A stretch of DNA of 64,000 bases from Labilithrix sp. (lineage in GTDB: Bacteria; Myxococcota_A; Polyangia; Polyangiales; Polyangiaceae), in the NCBI GenBank assembly GCA_019637175.1, contig JAHBWD010000006.1, positions 124,001 to 188,000 of the forward strand. Reading direction: 5' to 3'. A program made the position numbers and the translations under genes. Below are positions 51,507-59,813 of the stretch, piece by piece. Under the pieces are notes generated by a model that was not told the origin of the DNA, searched no databases, and saw only the letters and a program-made list of their open reading frames with translations. Each line of letters starts with the position of its first letter. Within the stretch, counting starts at the first letter, position 1.

Positions 51507-52631
51507 ATGAAGCGATCCCAACGTCGTCTCGCATCGGTCTTCACGGGGCTCGTCGTCGCGCTGGCGGCGCTCCTCTCGCCGGCCGCCGCGCGCGCCGAGC
51601 GCCTCCGCGATCTCGCGGACGTCGCGGGGGCGCGCGAGAACCAGCTCGTCGGCTACGGCCTCGTGACCGGGCTCTCGGGCACGGGCGACGACGCGAGCGT
51701 GCCTTTCACCGCGCAATCCGTGCTGGCGATGCTGCGACGCCTCGGGCTCCAGGTCGATCCCGTGCAGCTCCGGCTCCGCAACGTCGCCGCGGTCGTGGTG
51801 ACCGCGACGCTCCCGCCCTTCTCGAAGCCGGGCACGAAGATCGACGTGACGGTCGCGTCGATCGGCAACGCGCGCTCGCTCAGCGGCGGCGTCCTCGTGC
51901 AGACGTTGCTCAAAGGCGCCGACCAGAAGACCTACGCCGTCGGGCAAGGGAGCCTCACCGTCGGCGGCTTCGAGTCGAAGGGAAGCACCGGCAGCTCGGC
52001 GAAGCAGGGATCGACGACGAGCGCGCGCATCCCCGAGGGCGCGCTCGTCGAGCGCGAAGTCGTGGCGCAGGTGGTCGAAGGCGGCGCGCTGCGCTTCGAG
52101 CTGCGCACGCCGGGCTTCGGCCTCTCCGCCCGCGTCACCGCGGCGATCAACCAGAAGTTCCCCGACGCCGCGACCGCGACGGACGGCGGCGCCGTCCGCG
52201 TCGCCGTCCCCGCAGGCTACGAGAAGCGCGTCGTCGAGCTCATCGCCGAGCTCGAGGAGCTCGAGGTCTCTCCGGTGCGGCGCGCGCGCGTCGTCATCAA
52301 CGAGCGCACGGGCACGATCGTCGCCGGCGGCGACGTGCGGCTCGCGCCCTCCGCCGTCGTCCACGGCGCGCTCACGATCGTCGTCAAGGAGACGCCGCAA
52401 GCTTCGCAGCCGAACGCGGCGTTCGGCGCCGGGAGCACCGTCGTCGTGCCGAAGTCCGACGTGATGGTCCACGAGCCGCAGAACCCCGTCGCTTACCTGA
52501 ACCGCTCGCCGTCGCTCGCCGACGTCGCTTCGGCGCTGAGCGCCCTCGGCCTCTCGACCCGCGAGCTCACGAGCGTGCTCCAAGCCATGCGCGCGGCCGG
52601 CGCGCTCGAAGCGGAGCTCGTCGTCCAGTGA
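51507..52631 (+). CDS. flgI: Flagellar P-ring protein FlgI
   Basis: A 374-residue periplasmic protein with a cleavable signal peptide (to about AAARAE, residue 30). RLRDLADVAGARENQLVGYGLVTGLSGTGDD is the invariant start of the mature form. VVVTATLPPFSKPGTKIDVTVASIGNARSLSGGVLVQTLLKGAD and the end VASALSALGLSTRELTSVLQAMRAAGALEAELVVQ are also canonical. Its stop overlaps the flgJ start (GTGA). Confidence 0.97.
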   Translation: MKRSQRRLASVFTGLVVALAALLSPAAARAERLRDLADVAGARENQLVGYGLVTGLSGTGDDASVPFTAQSVLAMLRRLGLQVDPVQLRLRNVAAVVVTATLPPFSKPGTKIDVTVASIGNARSLSGGVLVQTLLKGADQKTYAVGQGSLTVGGFESKGSTGSSAKQGSTTSARIPEGALVEREVVAQVVEGGALRFELRTPGFGLSARVTAAINQKFPDAATATDGGAVRVAVPAGYEKRVVELIAELEELEVSPVRRARVVINERTGTIVAGGDVRLAPSAVVHGALTIVVKETPQASQPNAAFGAGSTVVVPKSDVMVHEPQNPVAYLNRSPSLADVASALSALGLSTRELTSVLQAMRAAGALEAELVVQ

Positions 52632-52969
52632 GCGGCGCGCGCGTAGGTGACCCGCTCTCGCCGGCGGCGCCGCCGTCGACCAACGGCGCCGGCGACGCCG
52701 CGCGGTCGCGCGCGCTCGAGAGCGCCGCTCGCGAGTTCGAGGCGATCTTCGTGCGATCGCTGCTCGAGCAGAGCCCCATCGCCGGCAAGGGCGACGCCTA
52801 CGGCGGCATGGCCGTCGACGCCATGGCCACGAGCGTCACGGCCGGCCGGGGGCTCGGCCTCGGCGAGCTGATCCGCCGAACGATCGAGGGGGCGGAGCGC
52901 CGGGCCGACGCCGGCCACGCCTCGAAAATCGACGCGAAGATCGATCCGGGCCTTAAGGAAGGCGGCTGA
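52628..52969 (+). CDS. flgJ: Rod-capping protein, FlgJ N-terminal domain only
   Basis: A 113-residue protein with the rod-binding domain only: AAREFEAIFVRSLLEQSPI (about 34-52), YGGMAVDAMATSVTAGRGLGLGELIRR (about 58-84). The muramidase domain that E. coli FlgJ carries is encoded separately at 26416-27111. It would cap the growing rod. Single-domain FlgJ is common outside the gamma-proteobacteria. GTG start at 52628 overlapping the flgI stop. Confidence 0.92.
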   Translation: MSGARVGDPLSPAAPPSTNGAGDAARSRALESAAREFEAIFVRSLLEQSPIAGKGDAYGGMAVDAMATSVTAGRGLGLGELIRRTIEGAERRADAGHASKIDAKIDPGLKEGG

Positions 52970-52999
52970 CCGCCGTTCGAAAGGAAACGGGAGACCGAG

Positions 53000-53281
53000 A
53001 TGCGCATTCACGACGCCTACACGAAGCTCGACCGCGCAGCGATCGCCGCGCGCGCGGGGAACGCGAAGGCCGCAGACAAGGGCGTCACCGACGCGGGCGG
53101 CGCCGGATCCGCCGAAGGCGCGACGCGCGTGAACGTGTCGGCGCGCGCGCGCGATCTCTCGGCGGAGGCTTCGTCGCGGAGCGCCAAGGTCGAGGCGCTG
53201 CAAGCGCGGATGAAGCGCGGCGACCTCCGCGTCGACGCTGACGCCATCGCCGCGCGCCTCCTGGAGGGAGCGGGCACGTGA
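53000..53281 (+). CDS. flgM: Anti-sigma-28 factor FlgM
   Basis: A 93-residue protein. The N-terminal half is low-complexity and probably disordered. The C-terminal helices VEALQARMKRGDLRVDADAIAARLLEG (about 65-91) match the FlgM sigma-binding region (KVxxLRxAIxxGxYxVDxxxIAxxLL), and VNVSARARDLSA precedes it. FlgM holds FliA inactive until it is exported through the finished hook. A GGGAG precedes the ATG. It overlaps flgN by four bases, the usual neighbour. Confidence 0.9.
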   Translation: MRIHDAYTKLDRAAIAARAGNAKAADKGVTDAGGAGSAEGATRVNVSARARDLSAEASSRSAKVEALQARMKRGDLRVDADAIAARLLEGAGT

Positions 53282-53589
53282 GCACCGCGCGCGAGATCGT
53301 CGACGCCCTGTTCGAGACGCTCGCCGAAGAGCGCGCGGCCGTCCGCGCCCTCGACGTGAAGGGCGTCGCGCGCGCCACGGCGCGCAAGGAGGCGCTCGCC
53401 GAGGCGCTCTCGGGCGTCGACGCCGCTTCGCTGTCCGCGCTGGCCGGAGACATCGCCGCGCTTCGCGCCGAGCTTCGTCGGAACGCCGTGCTCGTCGCGC
53501 ACGCGCGCGCTTGCGTCGCCGAGGCGCTCGACATGGTGGCGCCCCGTGAGGGCAACGTGCGGAGGGGCTCGCTCCGGGCGCAGGTGTGA
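53278..53589 (+). CDS. flgN: FlgN-like export chaperone
   Basis: A 103-residue helical protein. EIVDALFETLAEERAAVRALDVKGVARATARKEALAEALS and the following AELRRNAVLVAHARACVAEALDMV fit FlgN, the cytoplasmic chaperone of the hook-filament junction proteins FlgK and FlgL, which follow directly. The GTG start overlaps the flgM stop. Sequence conservation in this family is low, so position flgM-flgN-flgK carries much of the weight. Confidence 0.85.
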   Translation: MSTAREIVDALFETLAEERAAVRALDVKGVARATARKEALAEALSGVDAASLSALAGDIAALRAELRRNAVLVAHARACVAEALDMVAPREGNVRRGSLRAQV

Positions 53590-53592
53590 ACG

Positions 53593-54954
53593 ATGTCGCT
53601 CTTCAACGTCCTCTCGATCGCCCGCGACGGCGTCCTCACGCACACCGGCGCGCTCAACGTCACGGGCCAGAACGTCGCGGGCGCGAGCACGCCCGGCTAC
53701 GTTCGCCGGACGGCGGTGATCGAGAGCGTCGCCGGCGGAGGCGTGATGCTCGCGGGCTCGCGGCGCGCCTTCGATCGCTTCACGTACGCGCAGCTCGTGG
53801 ATCAAGAAGGGCGCCTCTCGGCCGACCGAACGCGCGCCGGCGCCGCCAGCCGGATCGAGGCGTTGGTGAGCCCTCAGACGAGCCACCTCGGCGAGCGCGT
53901 CGAAGCCCTCTTCGACGCGGTGCACGAGCTCGCGCTCCACCCCTCGGACCTCGCGGTGCGCAGCGCCGTCCTCGCCCGCGCCGAGTGGGTCGCCGCGGGC
54001 GTGTCCGAGACCGCCGACGGGCTCGAGCGGCTGCGGGCGGATCTCTACACCACGGCCGTCGACACCGCGGGCGAGATCAACTCCCGGCTCTCGCGGATCG
54101 CGGAGACCGATCAGACGATCATCGCGGCGCGCGGTCGCGGCGAAGACGTCTCCGATCTGCTCGATCGGCGCGACCAGCTCGTGCGCGAGATCGGCGAGCG
54201 CGTCGACGTCCGCGTGATCGACAACGCGCGTGGCGGAGTCACGCTCTTCGGCGCGGGCACCGTGCTCTACGACGGCGACCGCGCCGCGACGCTCGACGTC
54301 TCCCTCGACGCGGCCGGCGCGCTGCGCGTTCAATCCACGCGCGGCGGCCTCTCCGTCGATGTCACGCGCGGGATCCAGGGCGGCACGCTGGCCGGTCTCC
54401 GCGACGCGCGCGACGCCGACATCCCCGGCGTGCTCTCCTCGCTCGACGCCTTCGCGCGCGATTTCTCGGTCGCGATCAATTCGATCCACGAGGCGGGGTT
54501 CGGGCTCGACGGCGCCGGCGGCCGCGCGCTCTTCACCGTTCCTCCCGCGGGCGCCGGCGCGGCGCACGCGATGCGCGTCGATCCGTCGATGGTCGGCCGA
54601 CCCGAGCGCGTCGCCGCCGCGGGCTCGCCCGACGACGTCCCCGGAGGCAATGACGTCGCCGTGAGCCTCACGGGCCTCTCGCACGCGTCGCTGCCGGGCG
54701 GCGGCACCGTGTCCGAGCGCTACGCCGCGCTCGCCGGGAGGGTCGGCATGATGCGCGCCGAAGCCGAAGGCCAAGCGCGCCTCCGCGAAGACACGGTCGC
54801 CACCGCCGCCGCGCTCCGCGAGAGCGCGAGCGGCGTCTCCACGGACGAAGAGATGATCTCGCTGCAACAGCTCCAACGCGGCTTCGAAGCGTGCGCCCGC
54901 GTGCTCCGCGTCGTCGACGAGCTGTTCGACACCCTCATGTCGAGCGTTCGATGA
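53593..54954 (+). CDS. flgK: Hook-filament junction protein FlgK (HAP1)
   Basis: A 453-residue protein. N-terminus VLSIARDGVLTHTGALNVTGQNVAGASTPGYVRRTAVIES, then EGRLSADRTRAGAASRIEALV, SSHLGERVEALFDAVHELALHPSDLAVRSAVLARAE, INSRLSRIAETDQTI and RDQLVREIGERVDV. The C-terminus ends with VSTDEEMISLQQLQRGFEACARVLRVVDELFDTLMSSVR. All FlgK elements are present. Start three bases after flgN. Overlaps flgL as ATGA. Confidence 0.95.
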   Translation: MSLFNVLSIARDGVLTHTGALNVTGQNVAGASTPGYVRRTAVIESVAGGGVMLAGSRRAFDRFTYAQLVDQEGRLSADRTRAGAASRIEALVSPQTSHLGERVEALFDAVHELALHPSDLAVRSAVLARAEWVAAGVSETADGLERLRADLYTTAVDTAGEINSRLSRIAETDQTIIAARGRGEDVSDLLDRRDQLVREIGERVDVRVIDNARGGVTLFGAGTVLYDGDRAATLDVSLDAAGALRVQSTRGGLSVDVTRGIQGGTLAGLRDARDADIPGVLSSLDAFARDFSVAINSIHEAGFGLDGAGGRALFTVPPAGAGAAHAMRVDPSMVGRPERVAAAGSPDDVPGGNDVAVSLTGLSHASLPGGGTVSERYAALAGRVGMMRAEAEGQARLREDTVATAAALRESASGVSTDEEMISLQQLQRGFEACARVLRVVDELFDTLMSSVR

Positions 54955-55832
54955 GGGTGACCGACAACGCGCGCCTGCTCTCGCTCATGCGCCAGAACGC
55001 GGCGAACGCCGAGCGACTAAGCAACGCGTCTCGGCGCGCGGCCGCGGGCGCGAAGGTGATCGCCCCCTCCGACGATCCGGTGGCCTACGCGACGTACGTC
55101 CGGCGCGGCGCCTCGCTCGCGAGCATGAGCGCGCGGGTGCGCACCGCGCGCGCGGGCGCCGACGAGCTCGGCGTCGCCGAGCGCGCGCTCGACTCGGCCA
55201 CCGAGCTGCTCTCCGAAGCGAAGGCGCTCGCGCTGCAGGGCTCGAGCGAGTCGCTCAACGCGAGCGATCGCGAGGTGCTCGCCCAGCGCGTGAGCGGCCT
55301 GCGCTCGTCGCTCCTCGAGCTGGCCAACGCGCGAGGCGTCGGCGGCTACGTCTTCGCGGGCACGCGCACCGGCGCGCCGCCGTTCGACGCGGCGGGGGCT
55401 TTCACCGGCAACGACAACGCCGTCCGGATCCCGGTGAGCGAAGGCGTCTCGACGCGCATGAACGCGAGCGGCGCGAAGGCGTTCACCGCGGCGGGAGGCG
55501 TCGACGTCTTCGCCGCGCTCGACGCGCTCGCCGGCGCCTTGTCGAGCAACGATCTCGCGGGCATACGCGCGGGCATCGGCGCCGTCCAGGCGAGCCACGA
55601 GCAGGTCGTCGCCGTCCAGGTCGACGCCGGCCTCGGCATCGAGCGCCTTCGCAGCGTCGCCGACGTCATCGACGAGGCGGCGGTCAGCGTCGCCTTGAGC
55701 CGCTCGCGCGACGTCGGCGCGGACGAGCTCGCGCAGCTCGCGACCGAGCTCTCGGCGGCGAGCACGTCGTACACGCAGAGCCTCGAGGTCACCCGGCGAC
55801 TGCTCTCGCTCCCCTCGCTCGCGCGCCTCTGA
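54951..55832 (+). CDS. flgL: Hook-filament junction protein FlgL (HAP3)
   Basis: A 293-residue flagellin-like protein. MRVTDNARLLSLMRQNAANAERLSNASRRAAAGAKVIAPSDDPVAYATYV at the start and the flagellin-like C-terminal helix ELAQLATELSAASTSYTQSLEVTRRLLSLPSL fit FlgL. The middle has GVGGYVFAGTRTGAPPFD. It is the last gene of the plus-strand flagellar series. The start ATG at 54951 overlaps the flgK stop; upstream open sequence within flgK is not used. Confidence 0.94.
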   Translation: MRVTDNARLLSLMRQNAANAERLSNASRRAAAGAKVIAPSDDPVAYATYVRRGASLASMSARVRTARAGADELGVAERALDSATELLSEAKALALQGSSESLNASDREVLAQRVSGLRSSLLELANARGVGGYVFAGTRTGAPPFDAAGAFTGNDNAVRIPVSEGVSTRMNASGAKAFTAAGGVDVFAALDALAGALSSNDLAGIRAGIGAVQASHEQVVAVQVDAGLGIERLRSVADVIDEAAVSVALSRSRDVGADELAQLATELSAASTSYTQSLEVTRRLLSLPSLARL

Positions 55833-55876
55833 GAACGAGCGAACGCGCGCCCACGATAGCGTAGGATGAGCCAACG

Positions 55877-56515
55877 ATGAGATCGTGCGCTGTCCTCGCG
55901 TTGCTCCTCGCGGCCTGCACGAAAGCGCAGCCGCTCCCGAGCTCCCTGCCGGCCGCGCCGGCGGCGGCTTCGGTGGCCTCCGTGAACCCTGGCCTGGAAG
56001 CGCCCCTCGAGAAGGGTTTGCGCGTCGAGCTCCGCGACGACGGGACCGTCGACGTCGACGGCGTCAACGCCTCGGGCGACGGCGTCAAGAAGGCGTTCGC
56101 GAAACAGCCCGGCGATCGCGCGCTCATCCACGCCTCCGCGAACGTCGAATGGGGCCGCGTCGTCTTCGTCCTCGATCAGATGAAGCGAGCGGGCGACCGC
56201 GAGTTCGTCTTCGTCGTCGACGGCGATCCGGCGCTGCGCACGAAGGGCATCACGTTTCCGAAGGCGGCGGACGTCGACAGCGAGCTGGGGCCCAGAGTCC
56301 TGGTGACGCTCTCGCCGGATGGCTCCACGCACGTCAACCGGACTGCCCTCACCGGCTCGCTCCGCGCGCACGTCAAGGAGGCCTCCTCGCACGGCGAGAG
56401 CCCCGTGTTGGTGGTCGTGAGCGCCGACACGAGGACGGCCTTCGCGCGCATCGTCGAGACCGTGCGTGACGCCCAGCTCGAAGGTGCGCGGATCGCGCTC
56501 GCCGTCTCGCCCTGA
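55877..56515 (+). CDS. Lipoprotein with two ExbD/TolR-like domains
   Basis: A 212-residue lipoprotein (lipobox LLAAC, C14). After a Pro/Ala linker, two halves each follow the ExbD/TolR periplasmic pattern. The first is LRVELRDDGTVDVDGV then ALIHASANVEWGRVVFVLDQMKRAG (about 47-115). The second is PRVLVTLSPDGSTHVNRTAL then SPVLVVVSADTRTAFARIVETVRDAQLEG (about 137-205). In ExbD proteins this domain follows a membrane helix; here it is anchored by lipid and duplicated. It lies 44 bp after flgL but has its own AGGA. It could modulate ExbBD/TolQR-type or stator complexes; this is inference. Confidence 0.65.
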   Translation: MRSCAVLALLLAACTKAQPLPSSLPAAPAAASVASVNPGLEAPLEKGLRVELRDDGTVDVDGVNASGDGVKKAFAKQPGDRALIHASANVEWGRVVFVLDQMKRAGDREFVFVVDGDPALRTKGITFPKAADVDSELGPRVLVTLSPDGSTHVNRTALTGSLRAHVKEASSHGESPVLVVVSADTRTAFARIVETVRDAQLEGARIALAVSP

Positions 56516-56563
56516 CCCGCGGACGCGCTCGTGATGAGGGTGCGGTTCGAACGCTGAAGAGCT

Positions 56564-57301
56564 TCAACCTCCGGGCAGCGCGTCGCTCACGGCGTGGACC
56601 GCGGCGGAGAGCTCGCTGGTCGCGCGCGTGGCGGTCTCGATCGCGCCAGGGATGCACGCGTCGCCGCCTGCGAGCGCGCCGACGTTCCCCGCCATCGCGC
56701 CGCTCAGGGAGGCGGCGCCCTCGAGCTCGACGCGCAAGGCGTAGAAGACGCCGCCGTTCCTCTCGAAGCTCGCCCCGAGCACCTTGGCTTCTTCCGGCGC
56801 CTCGTCGGCCACGCTCACGGCGATCGCCGGGGCGGCGCACCGGGTGAGGCTCGCCGCCGGGGCGCACCACGGCGGCTCGACGCGAGCGCACTCCGGCACG
56901 CTCGCCGAGATCGTGAACGTGCCGGCGGGCCACGCGTGGTAGCGGAGGCCCACGACGCGGCACGCAGCCTTCGCGCGCGCCACGAGATCGGGGCTCGACC
57001 GATCCGGGGCCTCGTCGATGTCGATCAGGATCTGCTCGCACGCGTCGACGACGCCGCGCAGAACGTCGCGGGCTTGGCCCGCGAACGTGTACGTCGTCTG
57101 GAGCGCCGCGACGTAGTCGGCGTGCTCGTCGTCGGGGACCTCGAAGCGACGATCGCAGACGTTCTCGCCCGGCGCTCGCGGGCAGGAGAGGCTTTGCGAC
57201 GTGACGCCGTCTCGCGGCATGACGATGACGTCGTCGCCGCTCGAGCAGCCGGCGAGCGGGAGCGCGAAGAGCGCACATGCGCCGAGAATCTTGAAGCTCA
57301 T
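56564..57301 (-). CDS. Lipoprotein of unknown function, last gene of the ECF operon
   Basis: A 245-residue lipoprotein (lipobox LAGC, C19). The mature part begins with a Cys-containing segment (SLSCPRAPGENVCDRRFEV). A helical region DVLRGVVDACEQILIDIDEAP follows, then several strands with further Cys (PECARVEPPWCAPAASLTRCAAP). No family recognised. The start overlaps the stop of the anti-sigma-like gene by four bases, so it belongs to the ECF sigma operon and may be the envelope sensor or target. Convergent with the ExbD-like lipoprotein gene. Confidence 0.65.
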   Translation of the reverse strand: MSFKILGACALFALPLAGCSSGDDVIVMPRDGVTSQSLSCPRAPGENVCDRRFEVPDDEHADYVAALQTTYTFAGQARDVLRGVVDACEQILIDIDEAPDRSSPDLVARAKAACRVVGLRYHAWPAGTFTISASVPECARVEPPWCAPAASLTRCAAPAIAVSVADEAPEEAKVLGASFERNGGVFYALRVELEGAASLSGAMAGNVGALAGGDACIPGAIETATRATSELSAAVHAVSDALPGG

Positions 57302-58050
57302 CGATCCGTGTCCGGAAGGAGCGCGCGGACGCGCGCGAGATAAGGGCTCGAGGGATGACGCGCGACGAACTGCGCGGCGAGCGCCGCGACGCGCGTCTGA
57401 TCGCCGCGCGCGCGGGCGACGTCGATGCCGAGGAGGTCAGCCTCTTCGGAGAGCGCGCCTCGAGGGAAGCGCGTCGCGTGATCGCGCAGGTGGCGATCGG
57501 CGCACGCGAGGTCGGAGGCGCGGAGGCACGCGCGCGCAGACTCGAGCAGCGAGGTCTCGGCGACGAGCGGATCGTCTTCCGCGGGGGCGGGCGCCGCGGA
57601 GGCGAGCGCCGGCGCAGAGGCGAGCGCCGGCGCGGAGGCAGGCGCGGGCGCGATCGCGGAAGGAAGGTCGGCGACGGAGACCGTCGGCGTCGACGGGATC
57701 GCCGGAGCGGGAAGGGAAGGAGCCTCCGCGAGCGCGGACGGTGGAGGCGCAGGCGAGCTCGAAGACGACGAGCGCGTGGCGACGAGCGCCGCGGACGTGA
57801 CCGCGCCGGCCCCGAGCGCGGCGAGCAGGATGATCTTGGTGACGCTCAACGCCTTGATCGACGTGGCGGCCGTCGACGCGGCGGTCGTCGACGCGGCCGC
57901 GCTCGTCGTGGTGGTGGCCGCGGCGGTCGCCGCGGCGGTGAGGCCCGCGGCGCGGAGCATCGCGTGCTTGGCCGCGCGGCGTCGCCCGGGATCGGGGGCG
58001 TCGGCCTTCGCGCTCTCGAGGAGCGCACGTTCGAACTTCGGCAGGCTCAT
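57298..58050 (-). CDS. Membrane protein, likely anti-sigma partner, with TPR-like C-terminus
   Basis: A 250-residue single-pass protein. The cytoplasmic N-terminus LPKFERALLESAKADAPDPGRRRAAKHAMLRAAG is followed by an Ala/Thr run and a membrane helix (about 66-91, KALSVTKIILLAALGAGAVTSAALVA). A long Pro/Ala-rich periplasmic linker comes next, then a TPR-like pair of helices (SLLESARACLRASDLACADRHLRDHATRFPRGALSEEADLL, ARGDQTRVAALAAQFVARHPSSPYL). The start overlaps the ECF sigma stop. It occupies the usual place of an anti-sigma factor, but no zinc or ASD motif is visible. Confidence 0.65.
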   Translation of the reverse strand: MSLPKFERALLESAKADAPDPGRRRAAKHAMLRAAGLTAAATAAATTTTSAAASTTAASTAATSIKALSVTKIILLAALGAGAVTSAALVATRSSSSSSPAPPPSALAEAPSLPAPAIPSTPTVSVADLPSAIAPAPASAPALASAPALASAAPAPAEDDPLVAETSLLESARACLRASDLACADRHLRDHATRFPRGALSEEADLLGIDVARARGDQTRVAALAAQFVARHPSSPYLARVRALLPDTDR

Positions 58051-58643
58051 CGTGAACCTCCTCGGCGGTCGAGGCGCGCGCGAACGCGCCGCGCCGCTTC
58101 GCTGAACGACTCGCGCGCGCGGCGAAGGCGCGACGCGGCGGTCCCGACGGGGATCGAGAGGAGCTCGGCGACGTCGGGCACCGTGAGCTCCTCGAGCTCG
58201 ACGAGGACGAGGACCTCGCGCAGCTCGTCGGGCATCTCTCCGAGGACGGCGTCGAGCGCCTCGCGCGCTTCGTCCGCCAGCAGCGAGTCTTCGGGCCCGG
58301 GCGCCTCGTCGGCGAGCCCTGCGAGCATCTCCTCTCCGGCGATCTCGCGACGCGCCGGATCGCGCCGCCGCACCTCCGACGCGACGCGCACGGCGACGCC
58401 GTAGAGGAAGCGTCCCTCGAGACCGTCGACGATCGTGTCAATCTTTCTGGCCGCGACGACGAAGACACGCTGAGCGCCGTCGTCGGCCTGGGCCTCGGAG
58501 AGGCCGAGCCTTCGGAGCGTCCGCCAGATCGCGTCGTAGTGCGCCTCGAAGATCTCCTCGAGCCTCGCCTCGGTGCTCGCGTCGGCGGGCGGCCGTTCGC
58601 TCATGGATCCCTTCGCGCTCCCGATCTCGACGGCCGCGTTCAT
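58047..58643 (-). CDS. ECF-type RNA polymerase sigma factor
   Basis: A 198-residue sigma factor. Region 2 at about 28-95 (LEEIFEAHYDAIWRTLRRLGLSEAQADDGAQRVFVVAARKI, RFLYGVAVRVASEVRRRD). Region 4 at about 130-185 (LDAVLGEMPDELREVLVLVELEELTVPDVAELLSIPVGTAASRLRRARESF). The linker is acidic. Start ATG at 58643 overlaps the stop of the preceding gene; a Met 13 residues later is an alternative. It is third from the end of a four-gene overlapped operon with a membrane protein likely to control it. The regulon is unknown. Confidence 0.9.
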   Translation of the reverse strand: MNAAVEIGSAKGSMSERPPADASTEARLEEIFEAHYDAIWRTLRRLGLSEAQADDGAQRVFVVAARKIDTIVDGLEGRFLYGVAVRVASEVRRRDPARREIAGEEMLAGLADEAPGPEDSLLADEAREALDAVLGEMPDELREVLVLVELEELTVPDVAELLSIPVGTAASRLRRARESFSEAARRVRARLDRRGGSR

Positions 58644-59641
58644 GGGATCACGACTCCGAAGCCCACCGACGCCGTCCACAGCCAGGTCGGCGCGCGGACC
58701 GCGCTCTCCGTTCCGGCGTAGAAGCGATCGCGCACCATCGTCGCGACGACGCCGCCGCCGGCTTCGATCGCGGGCCGCACGGCGCTCGACGTGTCGGCGA
58801 AGAGGTAGCGGAGGCGCGCCGACCCGCCGGCGGTGCCCCACAGGCGCGATCGTTCGAAGCCGTCTTCGGGCGCGCCGGCGCGCGCGGTCAGCGATCCGAT
58901 CTCGCCGCGCGCGCACGCCGCGAGCCGGATCGACTCCGCGCCGACGTGCGCGCCGACGGGACACACCTCGAGGATCCCCGACGTGAGCTTGAACCGCGTG
59001 CTCAGGCTCGCCGACGTGGTCGCCTCTCCGGTGAACGCACCCGAGAGCCGCATCGACGGCTGCATCCACGAGACGCCGAAGGCGTCGCCGAGCGCGATCT
59101 CGCCGTAGGGCGCGCCGCCGACGAGCACCTCGCCTTTGGCGAACGAGAGCCCGAAGGCGGAGACGCCGAGGCCGATCTCGACGTCTCCGTTCGCGCGCGG
59201 CGCCGCTCCTCGATCCGCGTCGACGTTCTCGCTCGCAGGCGCGCTCGGGGTGTCGCCCGCGCGATCGTTGGCGCCGTTCGCGTCCGCGTCGACCTCGGCG
59301 CCAGCGCTCGCGTCCGCGTTCGCGTTCGCGTCGATGGCGGCCACCAGCGCGAGCGCGTCGACGACCGCCCCGCACGTTCGGCCGCTCACCTCGCGCGTGA
59401 TCTTCGCGTCACCCTCGCCGAGCGTCACCTCGCCGCGATACGCGTCGCCGTCGCGCCGCACGTCGATCCGCGACGCGCGGCTCTCGACGCCGGACGCGCG
59501 CGCCCGAAGGCTCGCCTCGACCTCGTCGCGAGACGGGCAGCCCTCGGTCGCCTGGTAGTCGAGGTCACGCGCGCGCGCCGCGGTCGGGACGACGAGCGCC
59601 GCCCCGACGAGCCATGCGATCCGCGGACCTCGACCTCCCAT
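58640..59641 (-). CDS. Exported beta-barrel-like protein, first gene of the ECF operon
   Basis: A 333-residue protein with a signal peptide (WLVGAALVVPTAARA). The first 110 residues hold a small domain with two Cys (YQATEGCPSRDEVEASLRAR, SGRTCGAVVDAL). A low-complexity stretch follows (NANADASAGAEVDADANG), then a region of alternating strands (GVSWMQPSMRLSGAFTG, SARLRYLFADTSSAVRPAIEAGG) ending WLWTASVGFGVVIP, typical of a beta-barrel end without terminal Phe. Start ATG at 59641 with GGAGAGGG before it. Its stop overlaps the ECF sigma start, so envelope status and sigma factor are linked. Function unknown. Confidence 0.65.
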   Translation of the reverse strand: MGGRGPRIAWLVGAALVVPTAARARDLDYQATEGCPSRDEVEASLRARASGVESRASRIDVRRDGDAYRGEVTLGEGDAKITREVSGRTCGAVVDALALVAAIDANANADASAGAEVDADANGANDRAGDTPSAPASENVDADRGAAPRANGDVEIGLGVSAFGLSFAKGEVLVGGAPYGEIALGDAFGVSWMQPSMRLSGAFTGEATTSASLSTRFKLTSGILEVCPVGAHVGAESIRLAACARGEIGSLTARAGAPEDGFERSRLWGTAGGSARLRYLFADTSSAVRPAIEAGGGVVATMVRDRFYAGTESAVRAPTWLWTASVGFGVVIP

Positions 59642-59813
59642 GCCCTCTCCTTGGCGTCCGGCGCCGCGGCCGATCACCAAAAACGCGCCCCATCGAAGAA
59701 AAGTCGAGGAGGGCTAGCACGGCGCGCAAAACGCGCAAAATGCCGCCCCTCGCCGGGCCTCGCCCCCGCCGGCCCTCGCGAAATCCCGTGCATTGTCCTA
59801 TGGTCAGCCTCCC

